Shown: piece after piece, positions 34,797-45,837 of the stretch
Layout: every line of letters starts with the position of its first letter
Numbering within the stretch: position 1 is the stretch's first letter
Source: Gigaspora margarita
Taxonomy: Eukaryota > Glomeromycota > Glomeromycetes > Diversisporales > Gigasporaceae
Direction of reading: 5' to 3'
Assembly: GCA_009809945.1 (NCBI GenBank)
Contig: WTPW01000157.1
Location: forward strand, 517,511 to 581,510
DNA length: 64,000 nucleotides
The notes under the pieces: generated by a model
What the model was told of the DNA's origin: nothing
Seen by the model: only the letters and a program-made list of their open reading frames with translations
Database searches by the model: none
Position numbers and translations under genes: made by a program

Positions 34797-35777
34797 TTTT
34801 ATTATTTTTTTTTTTTTAAAGTGTCCGTCTTTGGGAACTGGGAATTTTTATTCAAGATATTAGGGCCGTTGGTATCCACTTAAGGGAATACCGGCATTTG
34901 TTACATTGATGAGAGTACAACTAGCCACACCTGCAACTTTTGGTTGCCTATTTAAGTAGCCACCCGAGGGTCCTACACTAGCTGCCATACCTGCAACTCG
35001 CATACCGGCATTGCCTATTTAAACCCTCTGGTCTCTGATCTGCCTGCCAACCCATCTTGTATCACCGGTACAGCCACCAGTTTCTAAACCTGGAGTTCGT
35101 ACCGGATGCTAATCACCACCCTTAGGACTAATTTATCCTTGACAGAAAACTTGGTAGAGCAGTCCCTGTCCCACCCAGGTATTATCTACACTTCGGTAAC
35201 TTACGCTACAGCTTTACCTATACACTTGCAGTCCAAGGGTTACCTAAACCGCTACTATTACCTACTTCTGCCCTTGTAAGGTTCGCTCCAACCCCAGCAC
35301 CCACCTCACCATCCTACCGGTCCTTATACCGGATCCACAAACTTCCAAACCAGTTAGCCCAGAAGGGTCGATATGGCCTTCTTCCCTTGGTACCTAATTC
35401 CAAAACATAGGTCCTTTTTCTCCGGTGCGACTCCGGCGGCCAGGTTGGTGAACCCCCTCCTCGAGGGTCTTATCGTCTGATTCTCCGGCTCCGGTTTCCG
35501 ATATTCTGGTTTTGGTTGCACTGTCAAAGATCTTTGCTACCTCCTTACTCGGGGCTTGCCAAACAGGTTTCCATTTCTCCGGTTCCTTGGATTTGTGCGC
35601 CCAAAGGCTCCCATTCGAGAAGGTGTACCAAGGCCTACAGGTAATGTACCCAACCGATCGATGAGAAGCAGTTACCGGAACACAGGTCTATTTTTCAAAG
35701 CGTCGCCAGTGGGATTTGAACCCTAGACCTGCCGCTTGGGGGTGACAACTTAACAACTTCCCTAAGTCGCCACACCC
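34797..35777 (-). mobile_element. Young copy of a long tRNA-derived SINE-like retroposon
   Basis: It is clearly GC-richer than its surroundings and flanked by a 17-bp target duplication 'tgcttatatttttattt' (34780-34796 and 35778-35794). The poly-T next to the left duplication is the poly(A) tail of a minus-strand retroposon. Its 5' part contains a perfect pol III B-box-like GGTTCAAATCC (plus complement 35712-35722) and a tRNA-like stretch 'gttgttaagttgtcac...caagcggcaggtctaggg', resembling a class II tRNA (Ser/Leu type); the A-box match is imperfect. At about 960 bp the body is long for a SINE. No reading frame of note. It presumably borrowed LINE machinery, but its 3' end does not resemble the LINE 3' end. 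Confidence 0.85.
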
Positions 35778-35794
35778 TGCTTATATTTTTATTT

Positions 35795-35970
35795 AAATTG
35801 AATATATTTAAAAGTATATATATAAAAGTCTTTTTAAATTTCAAATATATATTCTTTGGCATTTAATACTCTTTTGTTCTAAGTTTTAGTTCTCAATTTT
35901 AAGCAGGGGGATGGAAATCTTTTACTAAAGTTGACCAATTCTTTACTATATTCTTTAAGTCAAATGAATA
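35795..35970. other. Short AT-rich spacer
   Basis: It may hold the rest of the old LINE 3' UTR; nothing else is seen. Confidence 0.3.
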
Positions 35971-36423
35971 ACTCACCCTATATAATAATATGATTGGTCA
36001 AAATAAATCTTTTAAAAATATGAGAGATGCTATTAAATAAAGGCTTCTTGTGCTCTAATTGAAAGTTAAACAGGAGGTTCTTCTAATTCTAATGGTAGTT
36101 AAATCATCACAATCAGCTTGGTGGATCCCAAAATATTTGGGATCAAAGAAGAGAACATAAGAATTTGCAAATTCACTATTACACAAAGTATTATAAAATT
36201 ATAACACTTTGTATAATAGTGAATTTGCAGATCCTTATATTTTTTTCTTTGATCCCAAATATCTTGGGATCTACCAAGCTGATTTTGGTGATTTAACTAC
36301 TATTAGAATCAGAAGAACCTCCTCTTTAACTTTCAATTAGAGCACAAGAAGCCTTTACTTAATAGCATTTTTCAAATTTTCAAAAGTTTATTTTGACTAA
36401 TCATATTATTATATAGGGTGAGT
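35971..36423. repeat. 450-bp near-perfect palindrome (MITE-A relative)
   Basis: Arms run from 'actcaccctatataataata' to its complement at 36404-36423, with the centre near 36197. Inside, 'attgaaagtt', 'taat(g)gtagttaaatcatc' and 'ggtggatc' occur in the same order as in MITE-A ('attgaaagtt', 'gtggttagatcatc', 'agtggatgg'), so the two families seem related despite different ends. Confidence 0.8.
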
Positions 36424-36424
36424 C

Positions 36425-37403
36425 TATACTTGTTACCAAAACTAAAAATCTTCAAAATTCTATTCAAACCCAAATTCTAATTGGATAAACCCAAATCAAA
36501 AACTGAAAAAATCTCATTTAAGTTGTCATAATCCCAAACTTTGGTTAAATCCCAAATCTTAGCAAAATCCCAAATCTCCAATCCCAAATTCCAATTACAA
36601 ATTCCAAATTCCAATCCCAAATCCCAATTCAAATCCAAAATCCCAAATTTAAAATTTAAAATTTCAAATTTTAATTTAAATTCTAATTACAAACTACAGT
36701 CAGAGCTCTCTAAATGCAAGTTGTTGGGCCAAACTTTTGATGGCTTGCATTTAAAGAACAATAAAAAAAATTGCATTTATAGAGGTTAACAATATATTTG
36801 GGCCAGAATTTAAGGTTGTATTTAGAGAGATATTGTATTTAGAGAGGTTGCATTTAGGGAGGTCTGACTGTATGTTATTAATATATATTTAATTTACATA
36901 AACAATATTTTTAATTATTAAATGCATATTTATTTTGAGTAGCATAAGCTATGGGCCAAGTTGTATATGCATGGTTTGAATTGGTATTAGGGTTGTGGGC
37001 ATGGAAAAATTTTTGGGCATGCTCTTTCTACTGTGTGGCACAATAGGAAAGACATGTCCAAAAATTTTCCCATGCCCACAACTCTAATGCCAATTTGAAC
37101 TATGCATATACAACCTGGCCCATAGCTTATGCTACTTAAAATAAATATATATTTAATTTTGTTTATATAAAATAAATATAGTTTGTAATTAGAATTAGAT
37201 TAAATTTTAAATTTTAAATTTTAAAATTTGGATTTGGAATTGGGATTTGGAATAGATTTGGGATGAGTTTGGGATTTGGTATTTGGGATTGGGATTTGTC
37301 TAGTTTTGTTACATAGAATTTTTAAATAGAGGTGAACAACCCTATTTGTCTGGGTTTGCTCATGTTCCAATCCCAAATCCTATAGGGTTTGCCAACAAGT
37401 ATA
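36425..37403. repeat. Palindromic element with aaatccca words, split by a MITE
   Basis: The left end 'tatacttgtt' and right end 'aacaagtata' bound arms of 'caaatcccaa' words (36470-36650 and, complemented, 37235-37385) and an inner hairpin ('gggcatggaaaaatttt' / complement) centred near 37044. The left arm is interrupted by the TA-flanked MITE at 36697-36870; the right arm shows the empty site 'aaactatattta' (complement). Confidence 0.78.
36697..36870. repeat. pogo-like MITE, TA-flanked, with empty site
   Basis: This 174-bp element has TIRs CAGTCAGAGCTCTCTAAATG and CAGTCAGACCTCCCTAAATG (complement). TA lies at 36695-36696 and 36871-36872. The matching position on the other palindrome arm carries a single TA, which documents the insertion. 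Fits Tc1/mariner-pogo MITEs. Confidence 0.83.
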
Positions 37404-37735
37404 ATTATAGCATGTCATTGTGGATATTTTTGATATTGCTCCTTACTTTTTTGAAGATTTTTTGGGTCAATTTTGGCAAATTTCTACAAACAGAATGCTT
37501 GTCTAGTTATTTTATATGCATTTAAATATAGAATATATATATTTGTAAGATAGTTAATTGCTATCTTTTTTTTCTTAGTTTAAAAAAAATTTAGTTACAG
37601 TTATTTTGCTTATTATGGGAATGTTGTATATAACTTTGTATTTGTTATTTGCTTTATTGAGTAGGATTGTAACTTTTTTTGGTATTATAGTTGTAAAGAA
37701 ATCTATCAATAAACATTCTAAAAAATACTGTAACT

Positions 37736-37970
37736 AGTGATGCAACTGAAATTGATTTTTGAAAAAGCCCTATTTTGTCTTTATTAGAGAAAATTAAATT
37801 TTTTTATAAGTAAGAGTAATAAAATTTATATAAATATGTTTCTTATAATTTCATCTATTCAAAATAAGTATCAAATAATTTCGTTTTTCAAGTAAAATAG
37901 GTCAAAAGCAATTTCATTTTCAAATTTTAATATTGGGTTTTCAAACCTGAAATAATTTTGTTCTCATATA
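37736..37970 (+). repeat. About 237-bp interspersed repeat, 9-bp duplication, copy 1
   Basis: It starts 'agtgatgcaactgaaattga' and ends '...gttctcatatata'. It aligns along its whole length with 50400-50638 (complement). The 9-bp duplication 'actgtaact' is at 37727-37735 and, once the TAA MITE is removed, at 38135-38143. No clear TIR, so the class is open. Confidence 0.78.
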
Positions 37971-37973
37971 TAA

Positions 37974-38132
37974 GGAAGCTAACAATTATTACCTAATATC
38001 CATTTACTATAGGGGCTTACCTCCTACTCCCAGGTAAGATTTTATTTTAGCCAATCAAATTAAACTAACTAACTAAGGTAAGATTTTTCTTGACCCACTC
38101 CCTAAAATATTATCTAATAAATGTTAGTTCCC
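37974..38132. repeat. Tourist-like MITE (subfamily 2), TAA duplication
   Basis: Inverted ends are 'ggaagctaacaattatt' and 'gggaactaacatttatt' (complement). Internal 'agccaatcaaatt' and 'ttgacccactccct' match the copy at 46895. TAA flanks at 37971-37973 and 38133-38135. It sits one or two bases from the end of the 9-bp-duplication element. Confidence 0.75.
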
Positions 38133-38239
38133 TAACTGTAACTCAGTAATATAGTTTGAGCTTGATTACTACTATTGGGTTTCTATTTTATATTTAAGAA
38201 GCTGGCTTAGAATTGTTTTGGTCTCAAATTCAGTTAATT

Positions 38240-39225
38240 TTTTTTTGTAATTTTACAGATTTCTATTGAAGACCAATTCTTGTTGGGCTACAATTATTTT
38301 CAAGAGACTATTTTTAATAGTTAACTTTCAAGCCTCTTTTGTATCAATTATAAACTGATCATTGTATTTATTTGTATTGGTTAATACCAAACTGTATATT
38401 TGTTTAGAGATGTTCAGTCTATTATCATCATTTGTTTTTATTCGAAGCTATCTCCATATATTGTTACTTAGTTGGTTAGTGTTTTCATTTGGTACATTAT
38501 TTGAAAATATGTTAGTATTTTTAATACTCAGTTCAATTGGTCTGATAAAAATTTGCTCATCTTTTTCAAAAAACTTCTTTGTCTAGAGTCAGTACTTTCC
38601 TACCAATGCTATATATGTTATTTAAATTTGGGCCATTGATTGTTTTTAGGAGTTTCAATTTGATATGTTAATTTTCAATTTGTTGTATAGGAATCTGATT
38701 ATTATCATGAGAATTAATTTTGTATATATGGTCTATATGGGTTTTGTAGAGAGAAAATTTTAGTAGTAGTATAGAGTATAGAAATTTTGTTGGTTTGTTT
38801 TGGACTGTGCAATTTTTAGAATCTCAAGAAATTCCTTAGTTTTGTACTAGAAATTTTTTTATTGAGTTTATCAAGAAGTGTTAAACTATGTTAGCCATTT
38901 GAAAAATTGAAACATGTTATGTAATTGTTAAGTATAGATGACTTGCACCATATATCTTTTTGTACTACCTTTTGTTTAGTCAACATTTTTGTAGAATCTA
39001 TGTTGCTATTGTTATTAGTTGCTAATATAGTCAACAAAAGCTTTTTGAAGGCAAGTAGTATATAAAAAGATTGTCTTCTTATATATTTAATCTCTGGGAG
39101 TGTTGAATACAGTTCTTGTTAGTTAGTTAACAATAGAGGAAACATGAGTGCCATATTTTTTTAAAACTATTCTGTTTGTCATATGCTGTTTTGTAGTGAT
39201 CTTCAGTATGTGAGAAAGAATTTTT
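38240..39225 (-). pseudogene. Decayed coding relic, family unknown
   Basis: Translating minus, long stretches stay open with isolated stops and a few frame changes. Examples are 'SFSHTEDHYKTAYDKQNSF', 'KVVQKDIWCKSSILNNYITC', 'LHSPKQTNKISILYTTTKI', 'NPYRPYIQN' and 'RKVLTLDKEVF'. The amino-acid mix looks coding rather than random. Most stops are TGA or TAA, as expected from C to T decay. I do not recognise the family; a transposon protein is most likely given the context. Boundaries are approximate. Confidence 0.4.
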
Positions 39226-39352
39226 TAAAAGTTTTTTATTTCTTTTTTATTTTATTTCTTTTTTTTATTTTATTTTTTTTTTATTTTATTCCTTTTTTTA
39301 GTTTATTCTTTTTTTATTTTATTTTTTTTTATTTTATTATTTTTTTTATTTG
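39226..39352 (+). repeat. T-rich minisatellite (ttttttattttattcc type)
   Basis: Units of about 15-16 bp, 'tttttttattttattcc' and variants, all pyrimidine-biased on plus. The same unit is found at 42255, 42765 and 53085. Confidence 0.85.
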
Positions 39353-39590
39353 AGTATTGCTAATCTTAATAGACTGTAAAATTTACAGCTCTGCATTTGC
39401 CAATTAAAATTGCAGAATTAGTATGATCTGCAATTTTTTGTATAACAAAACAAAGTTTTTTTACAAAAAATCAAAAATTACTCATAATATAAAATTTAAC
39501 TTATAAAACTACTTCTTTTTATACAAAAAATTTCTTTGCTAAATTTTACTATAAAGTTTGCTATTTTTATAGTTCTAACCCTAACCCTAA

Positions 39591-39740
39591 GGGGAGTGAT
39601 ACAAATCAGGTGATTTTTTAGAGAGGGAGGGGGTAAAAAATGTTAAAATTATATATAGGAACCTGACCAAATCTATATTAAAGAGGGGGGAGGGGGTAGG
39701 CCTCTAATAAAAAATAATCAGGTAATTAATGACACAGCCC
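39591..39740. repeat. Tourist-like MITE (subfamily 1), copy 2
   Basis: It is a 150-bp inverted copy of 7815-7964. TAA flanks at 39588-39590 and 39741-39743. The left flank is 'ctaaccctaaccctaa', so it sits in a telomere-like tract, and the right flank continues 'taactctaactctaa'. Confidence 0.83.
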
Positions 39741-39859
39741 TAACTCTAACTCTAATTTAAATAGAAAACTTTTTTAAAATGGGGTTGTGAATTTCATAGT
39801 CAGTGAATTGATATAATTTTCTTTTTATTTTATTACTTTATTACTTGTTTTATTTTATT

Positions 39860-40424
39860 ACTTTTTTTAAATTTAGCAATTCTGCCCTCTGTGTCTGTAG
39901 ACTTTATTATACTACTGCGATTGTATGTATATTTCATTCTACTACAACAGAAAGCTCACCTGATTTTATTCAAGTACGACCTGCCTAGCAAAATTTTGCC
40001 TCAATTTAGATTTTCAACTTACTGAAAATATGTTCCCTCCTATCACTGGCTGGCACATGCTAACCATATCAAGATTGCCTTCTTTTTAAACTTTCTTTCC
40101 CTAACCTTTCTAGTAGAAAGAACCTACTACAAAACAAGCAAGGAGAAACATATAAAAGGAAAATAAAACGGGGGAATACCAACTACTACCTAAATGATAT
40201 ACCAAATATGACAAGAAAAAATAAAAAGAAAGAAGAAAAAAGCAAAAAGAAAGAAATACATGATAGCACTATTAAATCCTGTGCAAGACTATAAAAATTA
40301 TATAGTATTGTACAAGAAACATCTTATACCATATACTATATGTACATTATAAAAAAAAAAAGAAAAATCTATACACCTAAAAGGATGTTCTAGAAAGAAA
40401 TTTCATTACATCATCCCTCCTGAC
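39860..40424 (+). other. Possible coding relic on plus, not identified
   Basis: This stretch is less AT-rich than its surroundings. A plus frame reads 'KRKIKRGNTNYYLNDIPNMT' with stops further on, and continues across the hAT-like insertion at 40425-41750 into 'FLFIMYAETDLTYDIDSN' (41780-41850). Family unknown; it may be a decayed transposon or host gene. Confidence 0.3.
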
Positions 40425-41750
40425 CAGTGTTGGAAATCATATGTTCACAGTGTTCACAGTGAACATAAATTTTTTTAAAAAATCAAAATTTTTATTTTTA
40501 TGTTCACATAGTATGAACATAAGAAATCAAAAATTTTATAATTTATGTTCACATAGTGTGAATATAAATTTTAATTTTTATAATTTCTTATTCATAATTT
40601 ATTATATTTACCATATGTTTCCAAAAATAAGTCTTCTTTTTTGGACGATTTTGAATACAAAAATCTGTGAGTAGCTTATTTTTGGATATAATTGATTTTT
40701 GGTCAATTGCAAATAGTTATTATATTATATGTCCAAATTCTATTATTTAAATTGGTTATTGGTGCTTAAGCAAACTTGTTTGAAAGAATAATATATACTG
40801 AAAATTTCATCAAAATTGGAGCACTTTTTATTATTTGACTTTTAATTTTAACTTTAACAAATATATTTTTTAAAAAAATTTTTTTTTCATTGAAAATAAA
40901 TTTCAAAGCATAATAATAAAAAGTTCTCCAATTTTTTTGAAAATTTCACAGTATGTACAATTTGATCTTCCCTTACTTAAGTGACTTTAATCAATTTACA
41001 TAGTAAAGTTTGGGACTTTACTATATAGCAACTGTTATCGATCATGGGGTAGCTTATTTTTGGATCAAAAATATTTTTGAGTTTTTTGACCAAAAGAGGA
41101 GAGTAGCTTATTTTCAGAAATGGCTTATTGTTAACAAGATACAATATGCTAATACAAGTACAAATAGAGTGCTTCTGGCTTTGCAACTTTAAATTTAAAC
41201 AAAATTAATAACTTTATTTCAATTTAGAAATTAAATTTTTTTTACTAATTAATATTAAAAATTTAATTAAAGAATGGAATTTTGTTTGCATATTGCTTAA
41301 AAATTTTTAATACTTCCACTTTATAATAGTAGTTGAATGTATATTTTTATAACAAAATTAATTAAACCAAACTTAGAAATAGAATACATTTTAGAACTTT
41401 TAATTATCTTTTGTTAATTTTTATAAATAGCTTATCTATAAATGATTTGATTTTGAACATGCATATAAAGTTTGGCAAATTTATTATATAGAAATAATCA
41501 ATAATATATTGTTTTAAATAAAGATTAAATATATTAATTTTATAAATAAATAGCTATACAATTTAGTTATATTAAATATATTAATAAATATAAATTATAT
41601 TAGTAAAATATAGTAATTTCAAGAGTTTTTAATTTTATATATTAATTATTATAAATTTTATTTGTGAACATATTTATTTTTAATGTAAACATTATAAAAA
41701 AAAATTATGTTCACAAAAATCATAAAATTTTTTTTGAATTTCCAACACTG
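40425..41750. repeat. hAT-like non-autonomous element
   Basis: TIRs CAGTGTTGGAAATC and CAGTGTTGGAAATTC. Flanks 'ctcctgac' and 'cttccaac' differ only by transitions, as expected for a decayed 8-bp duplication. Subterminal 'atgttcaca' words occur at both ends. No transposase. 'gtagcttatttttgg' words at 40672 and 41049 recall the ends of the pogo-like transposon at 54442. Confidence 0.72.
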
Positions 41751-42210
41751 CTTCCAACCTTTGATACATCCTTTTTGTTTATCATGTATGCAGAAACAGA
41801 TCTCACTTATGATATCGATTCCAATTCAGAAGGTGCAATCCCAATTTGGAAGGAGTAAACACTGCTAATCTTTTGGAGGAAGTAAACTAGAATGCTCATT
41901 TTTTGAAATTTCAAAAGGACCAAAGGGCTCAGGAGAAAAAAACCAAACCAGAAGGAGTTTGAAGGAGTTATACTATATAGAATAATATATCTAACCAAGC
42001 CTCTACTTCTATTTCCATATCTATAGCATTTGACAAAGCTCCAGAGTTTCTCTACTACATCTTTGCTCAATAGCACCAAAGCCTGCCAAGGTGCCTCACT
42101 TAAAAGTCTGCATATTTTTTTCAACTCTATTCATGCACAAAACATCCAGTGAATGAACTTTGTACCTGATAGCAGCTTGGTGAAGTTTTGTTGTATATAG
42201 ATATGTTAAC
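41751..42210. other. Low-complexity-free stretch, possibly an old coding relic
   Basis: A 105-codon minus frame (41807-42124, MKKICRLLSEAPWQALVLLS...) and a plus frame with 'HLTKLQSFSTTSLLNSTKAC' both stay open. Neither matches a family I know, and I cannot say which, if either, was used. Confidence 0.25.
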
Positions 42211-42254
42211 TATTGGTATTCTTAGAAAGTTTGGTACAAGGGATTGTTAGAAAG

Positions 42255-42402
42255 AGTTTGTGTTTTATTTTATTACTTTTTTTATTTTATTACTTTTTTA
42301 TTTTATTTTTTTTTTATTTTATTTTTTTTTTTATTTCTTTTTTATTTTATTCCTTTTTTTATTTTATTCCTTTTTTATTTTATTCCTTTTTTTATTTTAT
42401 TC

Positions 42403-42434
<32 letters not shown>

Positions 42435-42445
42435 TTTTTTTATTT
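42255..42445 (+). repeat. T-rich minisatellite
   Basis: 'ttttttattttattcc' units throughout. It is followed by the short hairpin 'tgcatagctatgcacccc' (42468-42485). Three overlapping plus frames of Phe/Tyr/Leu repeats are open only because of the unit and are not genes. Confidence 0.88.
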
Positions 42446-42764
42446 GGGTTCATTTAAGATATGCATATGCATAGCTATGCACCCCTATATGTTTTTAAAA
42501 TTTTACTAAAATAACTCTTATTGCAATCTCAAAATTTTCTATGATAACCCTAATGCACTTTTAACAAAAAATGCTCCTCTTGTAATGATATCTTTAGATT
42601 TTAAATTTAATTCTAATTCTACTTCTAACCAACCCCAACTCTAACCCTAATCCTAACCCTAATTATTGTTTGTATTTGTTACTATGGGGTGCACAGTTGT
42701 CCTAATTATTGTTTGTATTTGTTTTTATGGGTGCATAGCTGTACACAGTACACAAAATTAATAA

Positions 42765-42980
42765 ATCCTTTTTATTTTATTCCTTTTTATTTTATTTCTT
42801 TTTTATTTATTTCTTTTTTTATTTAATTTTTTTTTATTTTATTCTTTTTTTATTTTATTCCTTTTTTTATTTTATTTCTTTTTTTATTTTACTTCTTTTT
42901 TTATTTTATTTTTTTTATTTTATTCTTTTTTTTATTTTATTTCTTTTTTATTTTATTTCTTTTTATTTTATTTTTTTTAT
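42765..42980 (+). repeat. T-rich minisatellite
   Basis: Same unit as 42255. It is preceded by 'gggtgcatagctgtacac' (42729-42746), again a GGGTGCA hairpin-like motif. Confidence 0.88.
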
Positions 42981-44436
42981 TAGGAATTATCTTTTAAACC
43001 ATCCAGCAGGCAAATTTGTCTGCTAGAATTTTTTTTATATGTTTTTTTAAAATTACTAAAAATTTTATTAAGGATATGTCCCCCTATTACTAAACTAAAA
43101 TAAAATTTAGTATATTGTTAATTGATATCTATTAAAATTTTAATTATATATATATTCAAATATAAAAGAAAAATTGGCTCACATATAGCCAATTTTTTAT
43201 CTTTACTTAAAATTTTTTCAAAAATTTTTAAAAATTTTCAAATTTTTATATGTTNCCGAANNGAAAAANTTTTTTNTCNATTAATNNAAGTNAAAATTTT
43301 AATTATAAAATAATAAAAACTTTTATAATAAAAGTTGTTTATAATAACTTAATCTATAATTTGTATCAAAATTATTGGGAATATATTCTTAGAATTTTAA
43401 AAAGTTTGTTAATGATCAAAAATAAAATCTCTAAAAATCAAAGTTTTTAAAAATTTCAAATTTTTTTAGCTTATAGTCAGTTTAAATTTTTTCTGTAGGA
43501 ATATAAAAATTTAAATTATTAAAATATAATCTATATTCATAGTTATTATTTAAAAAAAATTTTTAAAATAATTTGATTTTTAATAAAAATTAATCAGAAC
43601 CAAAATTTAAAAATTCATTAAAAATTCTAGCAGGCAAATTTGCCTGCTAAAACGGACAGTTTAAAAGATAATTTAGTGCACTATGCACTATACTGTACTT
43701 CTATTTACGGGGATAAATAGTGATCATTATCATTGATATTCACTAATTTTTTTTACTGTATATTTTTTTCATTTTTTTCTATATTTTTTTTAGTTTGTAA
43801 TATGTTTATCTAAGCTACTTTTTTTCATATATAGAATCTCGTTATTACTAGTATTACAGTTACTAGTATCGCATTACTAGTATCATATTACTGGTATCAC
43901 TGTTATGATATTATCATTACTGGTACTGTTGGTTTACTGGTACCATCGTTATTGGTATTTTTTCACTAATTCCACATTACTATAATCATCATTTTTGATG
44001 GTTTCTTTTTGTTTTACATGTGTTTGGTTAAATAGTGCTTCTTTTTTTCAAGTAACAGATTTTGTCATTTCTGGTATCATGTAATTGCTTGAGTTCTCTC
44101 TGGTTTTGGGTGCCACTTGAGGTTCTTGGAAATAGATATGCTACTGTATTTTATGGTTTTTTTTTCTTGTTTAAAGTATGTTAACTAATGCTTTTATTTT
44201 TCAAGTAACTAACAGGTGATTATGTTCGCATTTTTGGGTTAATTACTTTTTTTCTATTACTTGAAATGCTTCTATGCTGGTTGATATTTGGTTTGTTTGT
44301 AAACATGTTCAATAAAGCTTTCTAGAATAGCCAGTAACATCTTCGTGCAGGTTTTCATTTTGGTTTTTATTCTTTTTGTCTTGTTGTTCTAGTGTGCTAC
44401 AGGTTTTGTTAATTTTGTTATGCTGGTGTGCCATTG
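42981..44436. other. Non-coding AT-rich DNA with N bases
   Basis: N bases cluster at 43255-43292. 'ttactagtatca' words repeat at 43850-43960. 'gcaggcaaatttg(t/c)ctgcta' occurs twice (43007 and 43630), which may be termini of an undefined element of about 640 bp. No gene. Confidence 0.4.
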
Positions 44437-44560
44437 GTAGTGAATTTGTCATTGGTGATAAATTCATCATTGGTGGTGAATTTATAGTTAGTAGATAATT
44501 CATCTTTGGTAGTGAATTCATTGTTTGTGGTGAATTCATCATTGGTAGTAAATTCATTAT
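44437..44560. repeat. 24-bp tandem repeat (gtgaattcatcattggta)
   Basis: About five imperfect units. The minus frame reads MN(S/L)(L/P)PMMN-like octads, a by-product of the 24-bp unit. Confidence 0.78.
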
Positions 44561-45837
44561 TAGTATGATGCAAAAAGTCTATACTCAACATGTTTTAATT
44601 TTTAAATTACTATAATTTTTTGTACAAGAGGTTTTTTAAAAAACTGGCTAGTAACTTTGTAGAACAATATTAATTTTATAAGTTTGCCAAATATTTTTTT
44701 GAAAAACCTTCTCTATAAAAAGTTGAAGTATTTAAAGATTACTATTGTTTTATATATAATTACTATGTGTTTCAATTTTAATTAACTTTAAAGTGCTATA
44801 ACTTTATATAAAGACAACATTTTAAAAATCTAACTAGTAACTTTGTTTATTATAATAAGTACTACAAATTTGCCAAATAGTTTTTAAAAATATTGTCTTT
44901 ATAAAAAGTTGATGCATTTTAAAGCTATAATTTTATTGTCAAATATAGGTTTTTTGTACTATAGTGAATTTATTTTTGGTAGTGAATTTATTATCAGTGG
45001 TCTATAAACTTTGTAATTTTGGTTCTTTACTAGTTACTGGATAGAATTTATGTTTAGTTTGTTAAAATTAGAATTAGGTTGTGCTTTTGTATATCGATTG
45101 TATATACTAATTTAGCTACTAAAGCAAAATACATTTTTCTGTTTTTAATAAAAAGTTAAAGCTAGGATAATAATACATTATTATATGATATATTTGTAGT
45201 ATGTTAAATTGATTTATTGATGATATAATATTGCAAAGATCTTAAAATAGTGAAATTGTTATGTTTAAAAATTTAGATTTATTTATTTTCCTTATTTATC
45301 TGACTTAAAACTATGCTTAAATACATATATTCAATTAAGTACTATATATGATATATAGTAGTTATTAAAATGCATATATATATGCATCTATTCTATATAA
45401 GAAGAATGCTTAAAGCCAGGTTGGGTCCATCATAAATTTAAATTAATATAATTAACATTAAGGTTAGGGTCAGGATGAGTTGATAAGGTTAGGATCAGGG
45501 TCAGTTTAGAGTCAATAGGTAATAAAGTTATAAGGCTCTATATTTAAAATTATCAATTTTTTACTCTTTTTTTCTTCATTATAATCTGTATAAACAAAAA
45601 CCTGCAGTTGTGCGAAACTGAAATCTCAGAATAAACTAGCTTTAAATGACCCATATGTAAGGTATCTAGTAATATAATATAGCAGAATCCCAGACATCTC
45701 TCATATATGTCATAACTGATCTGCATGAATTTAGATGTTTTTGCTACCCCTAAAATCAAGTAAATTTGCTAAAAGTTGGATTATTACATATAAATTTTAT
45801 AGCAATTTGCTAAAAACTAAATTATAACATCTAGCAG
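44561..45837. other. Non-coding AT-rich DNA
   Basis: Paired words 'aaaaagttgaagtattta' (44718) and 'aaaaagttgatgcatttta' (44914) suggest a diverged direct repeat. No gene is supported. Confidence 0.35.

Noticed and set aside
35700..35777. A functional tRNA gene
   Set aside because: The B-box is good but the A-box and acceptor stem are poor, and the block is the head of a retroposon with poly(A) and target duplication.
42213..42509. Long Phe/Tyr/Ile-rich frames resembling a membrane protein
   Set aside because: Three frames are open over the same T-rich minisatellite, and the peptide period follows the DNA repeat unit.
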